Source: Nilaparvata lugens (Eukaryota > Arthropoda > Insecta > Hemiptera > Delphacidae). From it: DNA of 64,000 nt. Under the pieces are notes generated by a model that did not search any database, was not told the DNA's origin, and worked only from the letters and a program-made list of their open reading frames with translations. Made by a program: the position numbers and the translations under genes. Below, one piece after another: positions 41,778-55,142 of this stretch (position 1 is the first letter of the stretch; each line of letters begins with the position of its first letter). The DNA is taken from contig NC_052506.1 in assembly GCF_014356525.2 (NCBI RefSeq), forward strand, positions 20,115,916-20,179,915. The letters are read 5' to 3'.

Positions 41778-42560
41778 CTGAAATTATAAAAACATGAAAT
41801 GAAATTAAAAAAAGGCTGAGAAGTTTATTTCAATATTTTTGGAAATGTCCAGCTTCGACTTTTTCAAATTCAAATTCAAATAATCTTTATTCACACAAGA
41901 AAAAAATAAAGCATCGGAGACAATATAAAATGCATAATGAATATTAAACTTAAAACTGTACTAGTACTGGTATCAGTATACTAGTTGGTAAAGTGGGATT
42001 GATTTATTTATGGTATTGTCATTGTATTCTTATCCACAGTATTCTTGTATTCAATTCTTATCCACACTTTACCAGAGCGTTTCAACGTTCTAGATATTAC
42101 GCGTCTTGCAGGGTACTGGTATGGTAGAAGGGTACTGGTATGGTAGAAGGGTGTTTCAAGGGTATTGGTATTGCCATGCTGTTGGTATATATAGTAACCA
42201 TGTTGTAACCTATGGTATATATTATAGTAACCTATATGATATTTATAGTAATGATATTTGTAAGGATTGACATTATTACTGGAAATAGTCATGCTGTAGT
42301 TATAGTAATGTTATTGATATGGTAATTATATTTTCATGATATTGATGTTGGAATAAAAAAAATTCTGATCTTAAACCACATAATCACATCATTCCACATA
42401 TCATCACAGTATTCGATTACGGCCAACAAATTTATTTTAAAAGAAGCCCATAATGTTTTGCAATGAACTTCACCAGAGCTCAGTATCTAATCAATAAAAA
42501 TAATGGACTCTCATCTTACAAAGAGCTGCTGCTTTAACGTTCCATGTCTAATGTATAGCC

Positions 42561-43080
42561 AAGTTATTCGGTTACTAGGTTACAGCGGAGAGGCTTACTG
42601 TATAAGAATGAAGGAAAATCCTCAAGCTCAGTAGAAGAAAAGCTGCGAGCGGCAACAATGAATAAAAGAAAATTCAGTAACCACAGTGGCCTATATAATG
42701 GTGTGGGTGTATAAATCCACAGGTGGTGTTGAGTTTGAGAGGGGGAGAGGGGGTGTTTGAGGTTTGATAAATCGTTGCCAGTGACTCGTCGGCTTTCTCC
42801 CCTCCTGCCCTCCATCCCTCGTCCACTATTCATAAGAGCACAATGGCAATTCCTTGTAAAGAGGCGAGTGCTGCTAGCAGAGGTCTCGAGTGGGTGAAAA
42901 TCTTCCGTCGCATTTCGCAATTGCCCACTTCAATCTGGCTGGAAAGCTCCCATTCGTATCGCCGCCCTGTGAACCGTCTCTAAAAGCCACTCAGCTCAAT
43001 TCTCACTCTTTTTCTTTCCACTAATTCTCTTGGTCGAAGCTCAACTGGCGTCACGTGCTTCCTTCCGAGACGTAGGCCTA
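42561..43080. other. GC-richer stretch inside GTP cyclohydrolase intron 2
   Basis: Composition rises and a 118-codon minus-strand frame appears at 42564-42920, but it shows no family resemblance. A polypyrimidine block and GCCGCCCTGTG-type words near 42960 look promoter-like. It might be an alternative first exon or enhancer; unsupported otherwise. Confidence 0.25.
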
Positions 43081-43432
43081 CTCAGATGTGGCTTTCGATG
43101 AAAATCTGGGACGCGGAAGAAGTGTTTGTAATTGGATGAAATTGTAGGGGAGTCAGTGTGTCAAGATGTGTGGATCCCATCTCAGTTTAATATGAGATAT
43201 CATCTTGGTTAAATGTCATGTGTGGAAGATCTGATGTGTGGAAACACTCTTATTTCCTTCAATTTTCTCTCAGAACCGCGAATTAATCGTACTTGGGTGA
43301 TGAAGCACGGTAAAAAGAATATAAGATCATGGGAATATCAAATGTAAAGTGAAAACAAGTCTAATCATCGTGGACAATCAGAAAAAATGCAGTAGTTATA
43401 ATATTAAATAATCAATCTGTATAATCATAGAA

Positions 43433-43590
43433 AATCGCTAGTACCCTTATTATATTTTATATCAAACACGTCAAGTTTCGGCAATAATACCAAAATCGAA
43501 AGTTTTTGAAAGGATTTCGGCATCATCGCCGGAACTAGATGTGTGTGATATAAATATAATAAGGTTTCTAGTGATTTTCGATAATTAAAC
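43433..43590. repeat. Fold-back repeat
   Basis: Arms ATCGCTAGTACCCTTATTAT and the inverse-like ATAATAAGGTTTCTAGTGAT, with inner GTTTCGGCAATAATACC and GGATTTCGGCATCATCGCC. The inner words resemble a short interspersed repeat common in invertebrates. Confidence 0.5.
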
Positions 43591-46500
43591 ATTCAAGTAG
43601 CCCTATTTGAATATAGAAGTCAGTAATTGACTCGTTTGTGTGAACTCTTTTTTTTATTAGTCCTCCAAGATTTCTAGAATTATGCTTCTTTTGTAGTTAT
43701 TTATAATCAAGCAATCTGAGAAAACCCCACTCTGATTTATTCATAGCAGTTTAGCTTAAACATTCAGAGCATCAGTAATGCTTTTATAAAATTCAAATGT
43801 GTTTGAAATTTCCTGATTTAAAACATAGAGCAGTAACGTTTTCATGGTGCGGTTAAGGGTGTAGCATGTGGTGTAGTTCTGAATGCTTTAAACGATTGCA
43901 TAAATTATAATCATGATGAGTGCCATGGAGAGATTTCATTGATAATATTCGCACAATAATCAGCCGATATCTACAAACGAAAATTACGGTTCACTAGGTA
44001 AGAGGCCGCTCAACTTTCGAATTTCCCTTGCTGAATGAGATGGAAATTCGTTTTGCTGCGGGTAGGAAATGGGATGAATGTCGGTTATCAACTTCACCGT
44101 TCATCTTCAAAGGGCTGGAATCATTCTCAAAGCTCAAACGTAAACTCATCCCAACCTTTATTATTGAGCAGGGAAGTACGTAAACCAAGCAGATCTGATA
44201 TAACTCAATGCTTTTTTATGTGCAAATCCAAACACGGTGATTCGAGAAACAAATGTTTCAAATGAAATAATGGCAATGAAAACACAGAGATGTAGTCAAC
44301 TATCACAAATTTCATTTGGAGAGTGACTTTTGTCACTCTGAAGACGGCACACCCTAGGTGTATGTTTCTGTTTTCCTCCAGAAAATTGTGTTAGTCCTAT
44401 TGTTAGTGTTATCTTTGTATTCTCATTATGAATTAATATCTCCACAACTCACCAAAAACTTTTTCAGAAGAGATAATAATAACTCATCCTACAATAAATC
44501 CGTGATTTTTGTTTTGATTGAGTTTTCTGAAGTTGACTATTGATTTCTTATTGATGGCCTTATTGACTTCCATTCTGATTTCATTCAAAACTCTATCAAG
44601 GTGGACATCGAAATCGATAATCACATTTTTGACCAAAGAATAATAATCTCAAACGTTTCTTTTACTATCAATGTGAATCAATCAATCCTTCTGCGAGATC
44701 AACTTCTGTGATAGATATTAAATTTTGAAACCTTTCCACAACAATATGATTCTTTTCTGAATAGCTTCGATGTAGTTTTGAAAACTTCTAATGACATTTC
44801 TTTGTAACAAAATGTTATTCGAAAAAAGATGCAATCAAAGTTAGATTAGCTAGCAAAGGACAAAAGTTGAACGAAGAAAGTCAACCTTTGACTTGTATTC
44901 GTCCTTCCAGCAAATAGCTGCGAGATATTTCTTGAGAGGGTTGATGTACATTTCGCTTTGAACTACAGCTACAGCTACATAATAAGTGGACATCCATCCT
45001 TCCCAGCTACAGAAACTGTGCCTGCAGGAGAAGTTTTAACAAGCTTCCCCTCTCTCTCCACCATAGAAAGAGGAAGAAGATCAGAGGGAGAAAAACAGAG
45101 AGAGGGTGAGTTAGAGACATAGAGAATGAAAGGGTGGTTGAGAATGATTGAGTGGGAAAGAGATTTGAGAGGACCTGCTGCAGTTTCAACAAGCGTCTCC
45201 TTTTCCCTTCTACGAGAGAGGAAATAGCATGAAAAAGAGACAGAGTGAGTGCAAGAGAAATAAGAGAGAGTGAGTTGGAGAGAGGACCTGTTGCTAAGGC
45301 GACAAGAGTTTCTGTCAAGAGTGCCAGTTCAATCGGATCACAATATTCGATTATCAACGAGGAGATGGAGATTGCAACTCTGGTAGGAAGTGATGAACGA
45401 CTTGCTATGCGATGCTATTATAGCCAATTTTCTCGCTCCTGTTGCCTTTTGCATCTCCTCACTTTTTGATTAAAATGGAAAATCGAAGCTTACTGCTCCA
45501 ATACATTCCTGAGTACTCTCCAACACTCTCCAGCTTCAGTATTATTTTGAACTCTCCATTATTTTCTCCCTAGAAGTACTCTACAATAATAAAATTATAT
45601 TATTCTCTCATACCTCATATAAACTCTCCAGAGGTCATTTTGTAAATTGATATTCTAAAGTATGTATTAAATTATTGATATTCTAATTAATTGTGATTGA
45701 TTAAATTCAATTTAGAAGTATTTTTTAATTAAAAAATTATTTTCGTGTTTTTTGAATTGTAAATTGAGTGTGTAATTCATGAATGTTAAGTGACACATAA
45801 CCTAGCTACATTTGGACTTTTGTATAAATTAGAATTGGAACCTTTTTGGGCTTAGCCTGTGGTACATTTCTGTAAGTTGTGTAATAATTCTGAATGATTA
45901 AATAAATAAATGTATTGAATTAATCATTCTGAATAATGTGATATATCATTATGCAGGCTTCCGAAAGAGCTGGGAAACATGAGAAAAGTACATCTCTCGA
46001 TTAGCTTGGACTTGTGATAATTCGATTTTCATAGAATATGTTTTCAAGTAAGAGCAGCAAAATCACCCAATTTTATCGCTGTTGAAGAGAGTCAATCAAC
46101 ACATGGCATTAAATCGTAGAAATATCTAAGGATTATTATTGAATGAGCCAAAAATGTCCAACGATATCATAGTTTCATGATATCTAAGAATGGAAGAATA
46201 ACTTGATTTACAAGTTAAACCCAGGAACAAAATACCGGAAACCTTAATAGAATATGGAAAGGGAAACTATTATTATGGTCTTAGGTGGGTTTTGTTGTAA
46301 TCAAGTATATTAAAAAGTAGTCTGGAGTGGATAGCTCTTCACTATGGCAAGAGTCTAAACATGCTTGAACATGAACTAAATAATGAACATGCTTGAATAC
46401 CGTGCTATGGCACATTGAACTGTAATTGTGCTGTGCTGTGCGACATTCGTCAATGTATGTTCAATATCAGGGATTGACTGAATTGTTCACAAACAGAAAC

Positions 46501-49500
46501 TCAGATATTAGAGCAGTTTAATCAGCTCTCGGTAGAACATTCTCAATAGAGCTAGCACTTCTGATTCAATAGAGCTTCACTTCAACCCAAGCTTGCATCA
46601 ATAGTCGGTTTCTGTTTGATAATGGTCACTGAGCCAACGTGACGAACTGCCTATATTGCTCTGCATTGATCCAAGTTGGAATATTGTTTGTCTTCTCTGA
46701 TTTGGCAATTGTGTTTATTGATTGAGAAGCTGTTAGTAATTATTGTGAACCACGAGTAAACAAAATGATTGAACAAATGAAAAAGCTGGTAAATTTACGG
46801 ACTGGACCAAATATTAGAACATTGTTTCCCCTTAACGATGGAAGAATTTACTCAATAAGCATTAAAATAAAATGTTATCAAGTTATCAGTACGGTACCTA
46901 TTATTTTTGATATGATTAGATTCAATAATCTAAGATGAGGAATGTTGTGTACATAGGCTTATACCGCTACTCTGGAGGGCAATAACCTTCTTAGTATATC
47001 AGCGTATATAATCTTGTATATCAGCTTCTTTGTTGAAGGATTGCAACACATCTTTTCAATTGCCTTGCCAATGGCCCTGGGTGGATGGAATTCATTTCTC
47101 TCATCTGTACAGTTGCTCGCTTGTGGCGATCTGATTGGATTGCCTCTCCCGATCTATTATAATGAGTTGTGCTCAAGGTGGCACTTACTTTTGAATTGGA
47201 TCAATCTTTCAAAGAAACAGAGTTGGAGATAGGCTTCCAGCCTTGTTCTGCAAGACGAATGGTCTCTATCTTGTAGCTATTCCATCAAGCTATCGTATAG
47301 GCTCCTGGACTGACAAAGCTCCATTTGAAATTTTTCTGATGCAACAACAATTCTGAACTGAGTCAGCCAATTCACAATTGCTCGGATTACAAATATGTAA
47401 TAATTTTATCTGTTTGTCATAATATGACAAATTATTACATAATTACCCATTTCGAATAAGACTCACTAATTTAATCGTTGATTTTCATTCGATGCTGAAA
47501 TTATTAAACTAGCTCTCTTCTCTTAGAAAAAAGGATCTCAGCTCTCAGACATTGTCTCTTAAACATAAAATTAGAGGAATGATAAAAACTGTAAGTACAA
47601 ATACACATATTCGGGAAACTTCAGGTAGGATTGTGCTTGAAAAATGGATGTGAAGTGAGAAGTAGAGATTAAAATTGATTAAGAATAATGTGCTTGAGTT
47701 ATATAGGATTTTCGCAAGAACGATATTTGGAGGCTGAGGTGTTCTGGGTGTTGAACTAAGGTTCAAACTATGGCATTAGATCAAGATTTAGATCAAGGTT
47801 TAGAGACTGACGTGCTATGGAGATAATTATTCAAGTAATGGCACACAAATATTATGGCTCATGAAACATGTAGGTTGTCCAGTGTATGGTATAAGAGCTA
47901 GCTGTGTTGTCAATAATATTCATAGATCAGATAGATGGTACTGAAGCTAAGGCTAGAAACACCTGAGCTCCTTCGAACCCTGAATGGAAGGTTATTAGCC
48001 ACGTAATGGTTGATAAGCTCAATCCATGTAGATGAGCTGGGAGATTCCGAATACTGCATGAACATAGATCACGTGAAAATATGCCAGAATAGAAAAACGT
48101 AACGTATATGAATTTTAGGCATAATTGCTGAATCGATTTATTGGGTCAAGTTCCATTTTATGGATAAACTAGGAGGGGAACGTAATGTTTAATTGAAAAC
48201 TGAAGTTCCCTTCAGATAAGTGATGTTGTAGAAAGATTATTATCGAAAATCAAGTAGCATCACAAACATGCGTTATTTGAAGTTTTCAAATAATTTAACA
48301 TACATTTTTCATGTGAAGTTCTATTATATGGATGAATTTATCAGGAAAAAGATTTATATTTGGAACACATTAGAACATTTACAGTACTTCGATCTATTTC
48401 AATGATGACAATGATTGACATTTTTGGACACATGACATTTCAAAATGCTTGATAAACATGATGAAGTAAAGTAAGTTGACCGTACTAAATACACAGCTAC
48501 TAAGTAGGCCTACTTTAAAAAGCACATTATTGCACGTTGTTGTACCAGATCTTCATACCTATGTTGTATCAATGTAGTTTCTTCGTTCATGATTGCATCC
48601 GTGTTTCAATTAGTGGACTCTCAACTTACATGAAGTGATTTCAAAAACACACAACAAAATTGGACGTTTTTAATAGAGTAATACTCAGAATGAAATCTTT
48701 GTCACCATTTTTTTCGAAGGAATTCAATTTAAGAGAAATAATGAAAATTGTCAGCAGTGATTTGCAGTGGAGTTAGTTTTTTTCAGCATTTCTTTCCCCA
48801 AACCGATCGTTTGGGAGCCGAGAGCTGAGAGCTGTTGCGTCACCACGATAAGCGTTTTTCATTCATGTGAAATTCGCTCTATTCAGCCTGGCGGGTCGAG
48901 GAGGGAGGGGGGCTGTTGGAGCGGACTGTTCAGTGGACACTCACTCAATTTCACTCGTCAATCTGTGCTCTGTTCATGCCGAGTGCAGTGTGCTGAGTTG
49001 AGTGAATTTATTCATTAGCGCAGTGCTGAGCTCGAGCTCCCCGATTTATCCATCACACTGAACTTGAATGGAGTTTGGCCACAGTTTATCACTGTTTTCA
49101 TATTATGTTCGGGAGTTTATTCATATTGTGCTCGGGAGAGATGATAAGGCAGTCTTCAGTTTTAAAAGTAGAACTACCGGTGTGTAACGAGAATATTGGC
49201 TTCTAGATAACTATGATGAAATTGTGAGCAAATCGATTAAATTCTCTATGAAACTAGAGATAGAACAATACTTTGGTGAACATTTCTATATTGTATAATG
49301 AAACTGAATAGAGTTCACACTATGAACAGAAATGTGTGAGAGTTCCATAATTTTTCAGTTCCACAAATTCAGTTCTAATAATTTAAACTCGATTAAACTG
49401 AATAGCACAGTTTCAGAGTTTATAGGTACCTACTATATACTGCGCCACAAACACGAAATTATTTATTTATTTATTCACATTTCAAAATACACAAATCAAA

Positions 49501-50392
49501 TATATGATCAGAAAAGGACCAACATGCTTACATTAGCTGATGCTATTCTCATTATTTTTGTTTTTGTTCAGAAACGAAAAAGATACAGAAATAATGAACT
49601 GATGAAAAATGATATGCACGTGTTCGTGGCGCATTTGTCTGTACGCAGCTTCTGGTGTCAGAATTGGAACTCAATATGAAAGATCCTTCATATTATTAGA
49701 ATGGAAATTGTACGATGAAACATTATCCTTATCCTCTATAGACTGTTCATAGAAAGGGAAGCAACAACATGAAATGTGGAAGTAATGACTTATATCAGCT
49801 ATTAATAACTATTTATCAACCACTAATAGCTGATATGAGTGTCATTACATTATTATTATACACTAACTAAACTTATACCAGAGAAAACTCCTATAATTTT
49901 ATTATAGGAAACTGCTATTATTAATTCTGTGCTTATACTTACACTAAACTTCATGTTTCTTCTCTACTTCCAATGAACAGATTATAGTTACTCAACTATA
50001 ATTATATTATAATTACAAGAGCGATCGATAGGTTTGTCATTTTCTTATCCTATTCTCGTATTCTCTATGTTCATCGCGAATCCACTTGTTATTTTTCATT
50101 CCAGTGAACTTCGACGCTGGCAGATTGACTTATCTGTGCCGCCTATCATTATTTGTTTGTCTTTCCATTGAGAATTTAAGAAGGTTACAATTATTAATAC
50201 TTGAGTAATGAGAAATGATAAATTGCTTTTTATTGCAGAATAAATTATTGTCGTACCCGCTGCTCTTTGATTTATATGTTTGCTGTCCTTAGTCTCATAG
50301 ACAGAAATTGTAATTTACAAGAAATCGCTATTGTGATTCCAGTTATTGGAATTATTAATTGTATTTCAAGTTATAAGTTTCATAAATAAAGC
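43591..50392. other. Intron 2 of the GTP cyclohydrolase gene, mostly featureless
   Basis: AT-rich, no exon recognised. 45010-45300 is GA/CT-rich (interrupted GAGA tracts). 48760-49060 is GC-richer with GGCGGGTCGAGGAGGGAGGG and CAGTGTGCTGAGTTGAGTG words, possibly a CpG-rich regulatory block or an unannotated first exon. 49462-49525 repeats sequence also seen at 39535-39600 (CACAAATCAAAT, ATATGATCAGAAAAGGA). Confidence 0.45.
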
Positions 50393-50600
50393 CCAATATT
50401 ATATTTATAAAATAGAATTATAGTACCCTTTAAAATCAATAAAATAATAAAACAAGAATACAAATTGATTGGAAATTTATTTTCATAACCTGACGATGGT
50501 GTGTTCACCGAAACTAGTAGTTACGTTACAATTTGTATTCTTATTTTATTATTTTATTGATTTTAAAGGGTACTATAATTTCATTTTATGAATACAAGAA
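50393..50600. repeat. Fold-back repeat
   Basis: Arms TATAGTACCCTTTAAAATC with AATAAAATAATAAAACAAG (50420-50460) and their inverses (50535-50575), around CCTGACGATGGTGTGTTCAC. Structure as in the fold-back at 43433, but with different arms. Confidence 0.65.
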
Positions 50601-50934
50601 AGTAGCCCAATATTATAATATAATCGAACCAATTAAAATATATAATAAAGCCCAATTATATAATATAATATTATCATCGGACTTATCATGTCACTTCTCA
50701 TGTTATCTTCTGTGTTCAGTAAGTAATTCAAGTGAATGTGTAATGCCAGTTACATAAAAATCGATTTTTCCGTTCTTATAAATTCTACCAGATTGAACCA
50801 AAACCAACTTGAGAACGTTCTCAAGAAAGTTGCTCTTGATTGAAAGTTTGATTACTTATAACACTATATCACACGGGAGTAAACTTGAAACAATACTGTA
50901 GTCTGATCTCTAAGTATAAGGAGGTGCCTCCAAA

Positions 50935-51075
50935 TGAGTAAATAGCCTTATTTCTGAGATGTTTTTCTCTCTGTAACGTTTATAGGTCTGAAAAAGTTCG
51001 ACTCTCAGATATCAAGAATGTAATCCGGAAAGGTGGATGCAATGAGTGTGGCCTACCTTCTAGGCACTGGTCCGA
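50935..51075. repeat. Diverged duplicate of the exon 2 splice-donor region
   Basis: Similar to 51368-51525 over about 140 bp (AGTAAATAGC, TTTTTCTCTC, TTTATAGGT, and the shared CCTACCTTCTAGGCACTGGT, which includes the last 15 or so exon bases and the donor). Only the exon edge is duplicated, so it is not a usable exon. Confidence 0.75.
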
Positions 51076-51510
51076 TCTCAAAATTCTAAAGTTTTCAATT
51101 TATTGTGATACATTCTGTAATTTATTTATTAAGTATAAAATCAACCTTCAAAATTTCAAATCATCATTCTTGTACCGAGAATCAAGTGACGAAGCAGTGT
51201 GTGATTACATAACCTTATCTTTTGGACAACATTAACATTTTATCAAAATTTTTGGAGAGAAATAGTACAGGCTCAGCCTAGTTTTTCCTCCAATGTCATA
51301 ATTGTATTATGATTATAGTATTTTATACAAAAAAAATGAATAAATGAATAATAAATGAAAATTGAGAGTAAATAGCTTTATTTCTCAGCTGTTTTTCTCT
51401 CCATAGCCTTTATAGGTTTGAAAAGTTCTACTCATACGCCATAACTGTGAAGAATGTAGGCTACTCTGGAAAAGTGGATGAAATAAGTTTGAGTGTGAAT
51501 GAATGCCTAC

Positions 51511-51720
51511 CTTCTAGGCACTGGTCGTAGCCTTTGGTGAAGAAAAGCATGGCCTTAGCGGCGCGCTCGGGGGTTTTGAGGAGACCCTCTCGCTCGGGGT
51601 TCTCTCCCAGCGACGTGAGCAGCATTCTGTATGAACGCGCCATGTCGGGCAGAAGCGCTTCTCTGGTTGGTGGTCTGTGGTCCAGCTCCATGTCGTGATG
51701 GAAAGTGCATTTCTCGTGAC
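51511..51720 (-). CDS. GCH1: GTP cyclohydrolase I, exon 2
   Basis: 210 bp, residues 52-121: [20 protein letters not shown], a helix with [40 protein letters not shown], then DQCLE. Acceptor GTTGACAG|GT, donor AAG|GTAGGC. The ERAAKAM region is standard for the family. A minisatellite lies directly against the acceptor side, and a partial duplicate of the donor side lies 436 bp downstream. Confidence 0.96.
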
Positions 51721-51726
51721 CTGTCA

Positions 51727-51890
51727 ACACAAGTAAATCACGATTAGACCACGTATAAATCACGGTTAGAACACGAATAAATCACGATTAGACCACGTAT
51801 AAATCACGGTTAGAACACGAATTAATAACGATTAGACCACGTATAAATCGCGATTAGAACACGATTGAATCAGTATGAATCACGATTAGA
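51727..51890. repeat. 46-bp tandem repeat next to the exon 2 acceptor
   Basis: About three and a half units of AAATCACGATTAGACCACG and TATAAATCACGGTTAGAACA. On the gene strand it forms the last 170 bp of intron 1, almost touching the splice acceptor. Confidence 0.8.
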
Positions 51891-52009
51891 AAATAGAAAC
51901 TCTCGTTGAAAATAGGAGGAAGTAATCGAGAAATGGACCATAATAGAGATACCTGACAAATTCTTTCTTGATAGAAGATTCAAGTAACAAAAATCAAAAT
52001 ATATTTTCC

Positions 52010-54060
52010 TCCAGCTACTATCTAAAGTGCTTTCTTTACTCCCTGGAACATAATACTAAAGTGTCACTTTTTCGCTCTCGGGCCGAAAAAAGAGAAAAGC
52101 TCCCTAGAGCGTAAAAGTAACACCATTTAAATAACATGGGTCTATTTTAATAACTTACATTTGAAACTTAGACCAGTTCTATAACTGGTCTATAACTGTT
52201 CTATTACTGGTCTAAGATATGAAATATGTTGGAAGGTCTAAGCTCAGATGAGGAAGCATAATAGAGGCACAGTATGCATACAGTATGGAAACTTGGCTAG
52301 TACCCTGGCGCAAAAATCCGCTATCTTGTTAGGAAGCGCCGCATTGTAATGATATTGATGGGAGGTTCGGATCACTTTAATGAACCGGATCAATTGATCT
52401 CGTTCACTGCCACAAGCCCATCAGAAGACCAGGATTGGAACTTCCTAAGGTCAGGTGACGTGTCTAGTATTTGCGCCATGTAAAAAGCATTGGTTGGATA
52501 GGCGTTTGATTGACAGTTTCCATTCTGTACCTATTCTGTGATAGAGGTGTCTGTTTAGTCAGACAACTGAATTCAATACCACCTTAGACCAGTTATAGAT
52601 TAGACACGGCACATTGTATATTCATACTGAAAGTCGATGAAGCCAACATCTAACTGCCAAATCCGCCCACCTTGACGTCACAAAAGTTTGTTGTGTATGT
52701 GTTTGTGGTGTTTAACTTACATTGTTGTTATTCAATGCATTGTTGTTAGCTTGGTTGTGACGTCAAGGTGGGCGGATTTGGCAGTTAGATGTTGGCTTCA
52801 GAGGCTAGGCTTCCCATCGTGTCTATTCTATAAATGGTCTAAGAATACCACAACCAGAAATTTGATCAACTCATGAAATATATGTTTGCATAATATTACA
52901 TACTTAGTAGACGATAAAAATTTATACATATTTTATTCTATTCAAAATACGAGCCAACAAATATTTTTTATCTGCAATTCAAATCTGAAGCGCGTGATCT
53001 GGAGTCAGCCATTTTTGATAGCCGCCCAGCTGATAATTGATACAACTTTTGCTGATAGATAGCACAATCGGCAGTGCCAATCAGACGACCGGTTTTTATG
53101 TTTTAGATTTTAGGTTATGTTGTGAGGAAACATTGTCACCAATAAAGTAAGTTACTAAATTGATTTGATTTGCAGTTTCTATAGAAAAATGTAGATGGAG
53201 GAAAAATGTTGTGTACATCACGAGCGAAAAATACTTTTTCTCAGGAAAATTGTTGCCCTCGGCTTTGCCTTGGGCTTCAAACTTTTTCCCACAGGGAGAA
53301 AAAGTTATACTTTTCACTCTATACAATAGTTATTTGTATAGAGTGAAAAGTGTTGTTTTTTCTCCCTGAGGGAAAAGTTTGAAGCCTGAGGCGAAGCCAA
53401 GGGCAACAATTTTCCTGAGGGAGAAAAAACATTTTTCAATCGTGATATACACAACATTTTTCCTCCATCTACATTTTTATAAAAACTGCAAATAAAATAA
53501 TTTTTTAAAACGTACATGACCAAACAATGTGTTACAACATAATATAAAAAGTAAACAGAAACAGCTGGCTTGTAATCACAGTTCTCCGCCGACAGCGCTA
53601 TCTGTCAGCAAAAGTTGTATCAACAATGACCACCACAACTACAGCTATGATGAAGTTCCCGTTTCAAATTTGATTAGTTAATAAGGAATATTCGTTGGCT
53701 GGTATTTTGAATAGTATTGAATATAAAAAATATTTATACATTTTTTTAGTATAGTGATATGAAGTTTGTATTTTAGCATATAAACATATATTTCATATGT
53801 TGATCAAATCTGGTTGAGGTATTGAATTTAGTTTGCTAAATGACTGACTACTCTATGCTTCCTAATCTGAGCTTAGACCTTCTTACCTATTACAAATGTA
53901 AGTTTTTGAAATAGAGATGCTTCCCATGTTATTTAAAAGGAGTCACTTTTCCTCCCAAGGAAGTTTTCCTGTTTTTTACTACCGAGAGCGAAAAAGTGAC
54001 ACTTTAGTATTATGTTTCAGGGAGTAAAGTAAGTACTTTAGACAGTAGGTGGAGGAAAAT
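52010..54060. repeat. Nested fold-back elements
   Basis: Outer arms about 52010-52262 and 53857-54058 are inverse copies (ACTAAAGTGTCACTTTTTCG, GAGCTTAGACC words). Inside are two more inverted repeats. One at 52584-52843 has inner 45-bp arms with AACATCTAACTGCCAAATCC and CACCTTGACGTCAC. The other is a palindrome centred near 53333 with arms of about 155 bp (GCCTTGGGCTTCAAAC, GTATAGAGTGAAAAG), itself flanked by ACAACTTTTGCTGA at 53043 and its inverse near 53608. Confidence 0.75.
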
Positions 54061-54118
54061 AACTATTGAAAAATGCATGATGAGGGATGAGGACCGTTCG
54101 TAGAAGATGATTTATAAA

Positions 54119-54203
54119 GGTGCGTACAGATATACGCGCCAGGAACATGAGCAATTCACTTTTAATCAGCTGACTATATCTGTATTTTTACAGAAACGGT
54201 AAG
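54119..54203 (+). mobile_element. MITE family C, half copy
   Basis: AGGTGCGTACAGATATACGC through AATCAGCTGA, without the second TIR. Confidence 0.65.
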
Positions 54204-55142
54204 ATACATGTATAAAAAGAATGAAACTATCTAGTGGAAAACATTCATCATAAATTAAAATCACTTTAGCCTACTTGTATGGGCTGATTTATTAAAATTA
54301 TTAAAAACAATATAAAAACACGAAGTACTCTTATTTGAAACATTTTAAACTTTAAAACATTTTTAACTAGTTGTTTATGGGCTACTGTATAAAAATTATT
54401 AAAAACAATAAAAAAACATGAAGTAACCTTTTATATGAAACATTTTAAACTTTAAAGCATTTCAAACAACTATAGTCAACCTATACAAATACTTTGATGA
54501 AACCTGAAACCACAACTTTACATTGTTTTCAATAACATCATAAATTATTGTATAGCATCGGTGCTTCGCATACTACACTTAAGAACATACTTCAGACCTA
54601 CCATATTCATAGGCCTATAACATTGAAATTTATCATTTTTGGGCTTCTCAGTTACGTGATATTGTATGACATCGGTCAAAGAACTATAAAGGAGTTTTCA
54701 GTGCTGGGAGCATAAATAAGGAAATATATACGTTTTTCATAATTATTACGTAGTGGGAGTTCCCTATTCTTTGATTGGTCAAATTTCGCGTTTCAAGAAC
54801 CTGATTGGTTATTGTCGATTGAATGCACGAAATGTCTGATCCGATGCAGGGAAAAATTACGGTTGTTCATTCAGTTGAGAGCTACACAACATCACTGTTT
54901 TATGCCGAGCAATTAAATTTGGTTGTAACTTCATCAAAATAATGTCTACTTTTTGAAATTGATCATTTCATGATCAGGTTGAATTATATCTTTCAGATTC
55001 TATAGAATGATGCAATGAATTTGCTAGAGCTGCCAATGGATTATATGATAGCCTAGTCGATTTATACAGAAAGAGTGGTCAAGTAGGCCTAGGTGATACA
55101 GTAGTTTGCTGGTGAAGTGTTCAAATAAAGCAATTTTGTATT

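Noticed and set aside
42564..42920. 118-codon minus-strand frame in intron 2 of GTP cyclohydrolase
   Set aside because: No family resemblance, no splice signals joining it to the gene, and codon content looks random.
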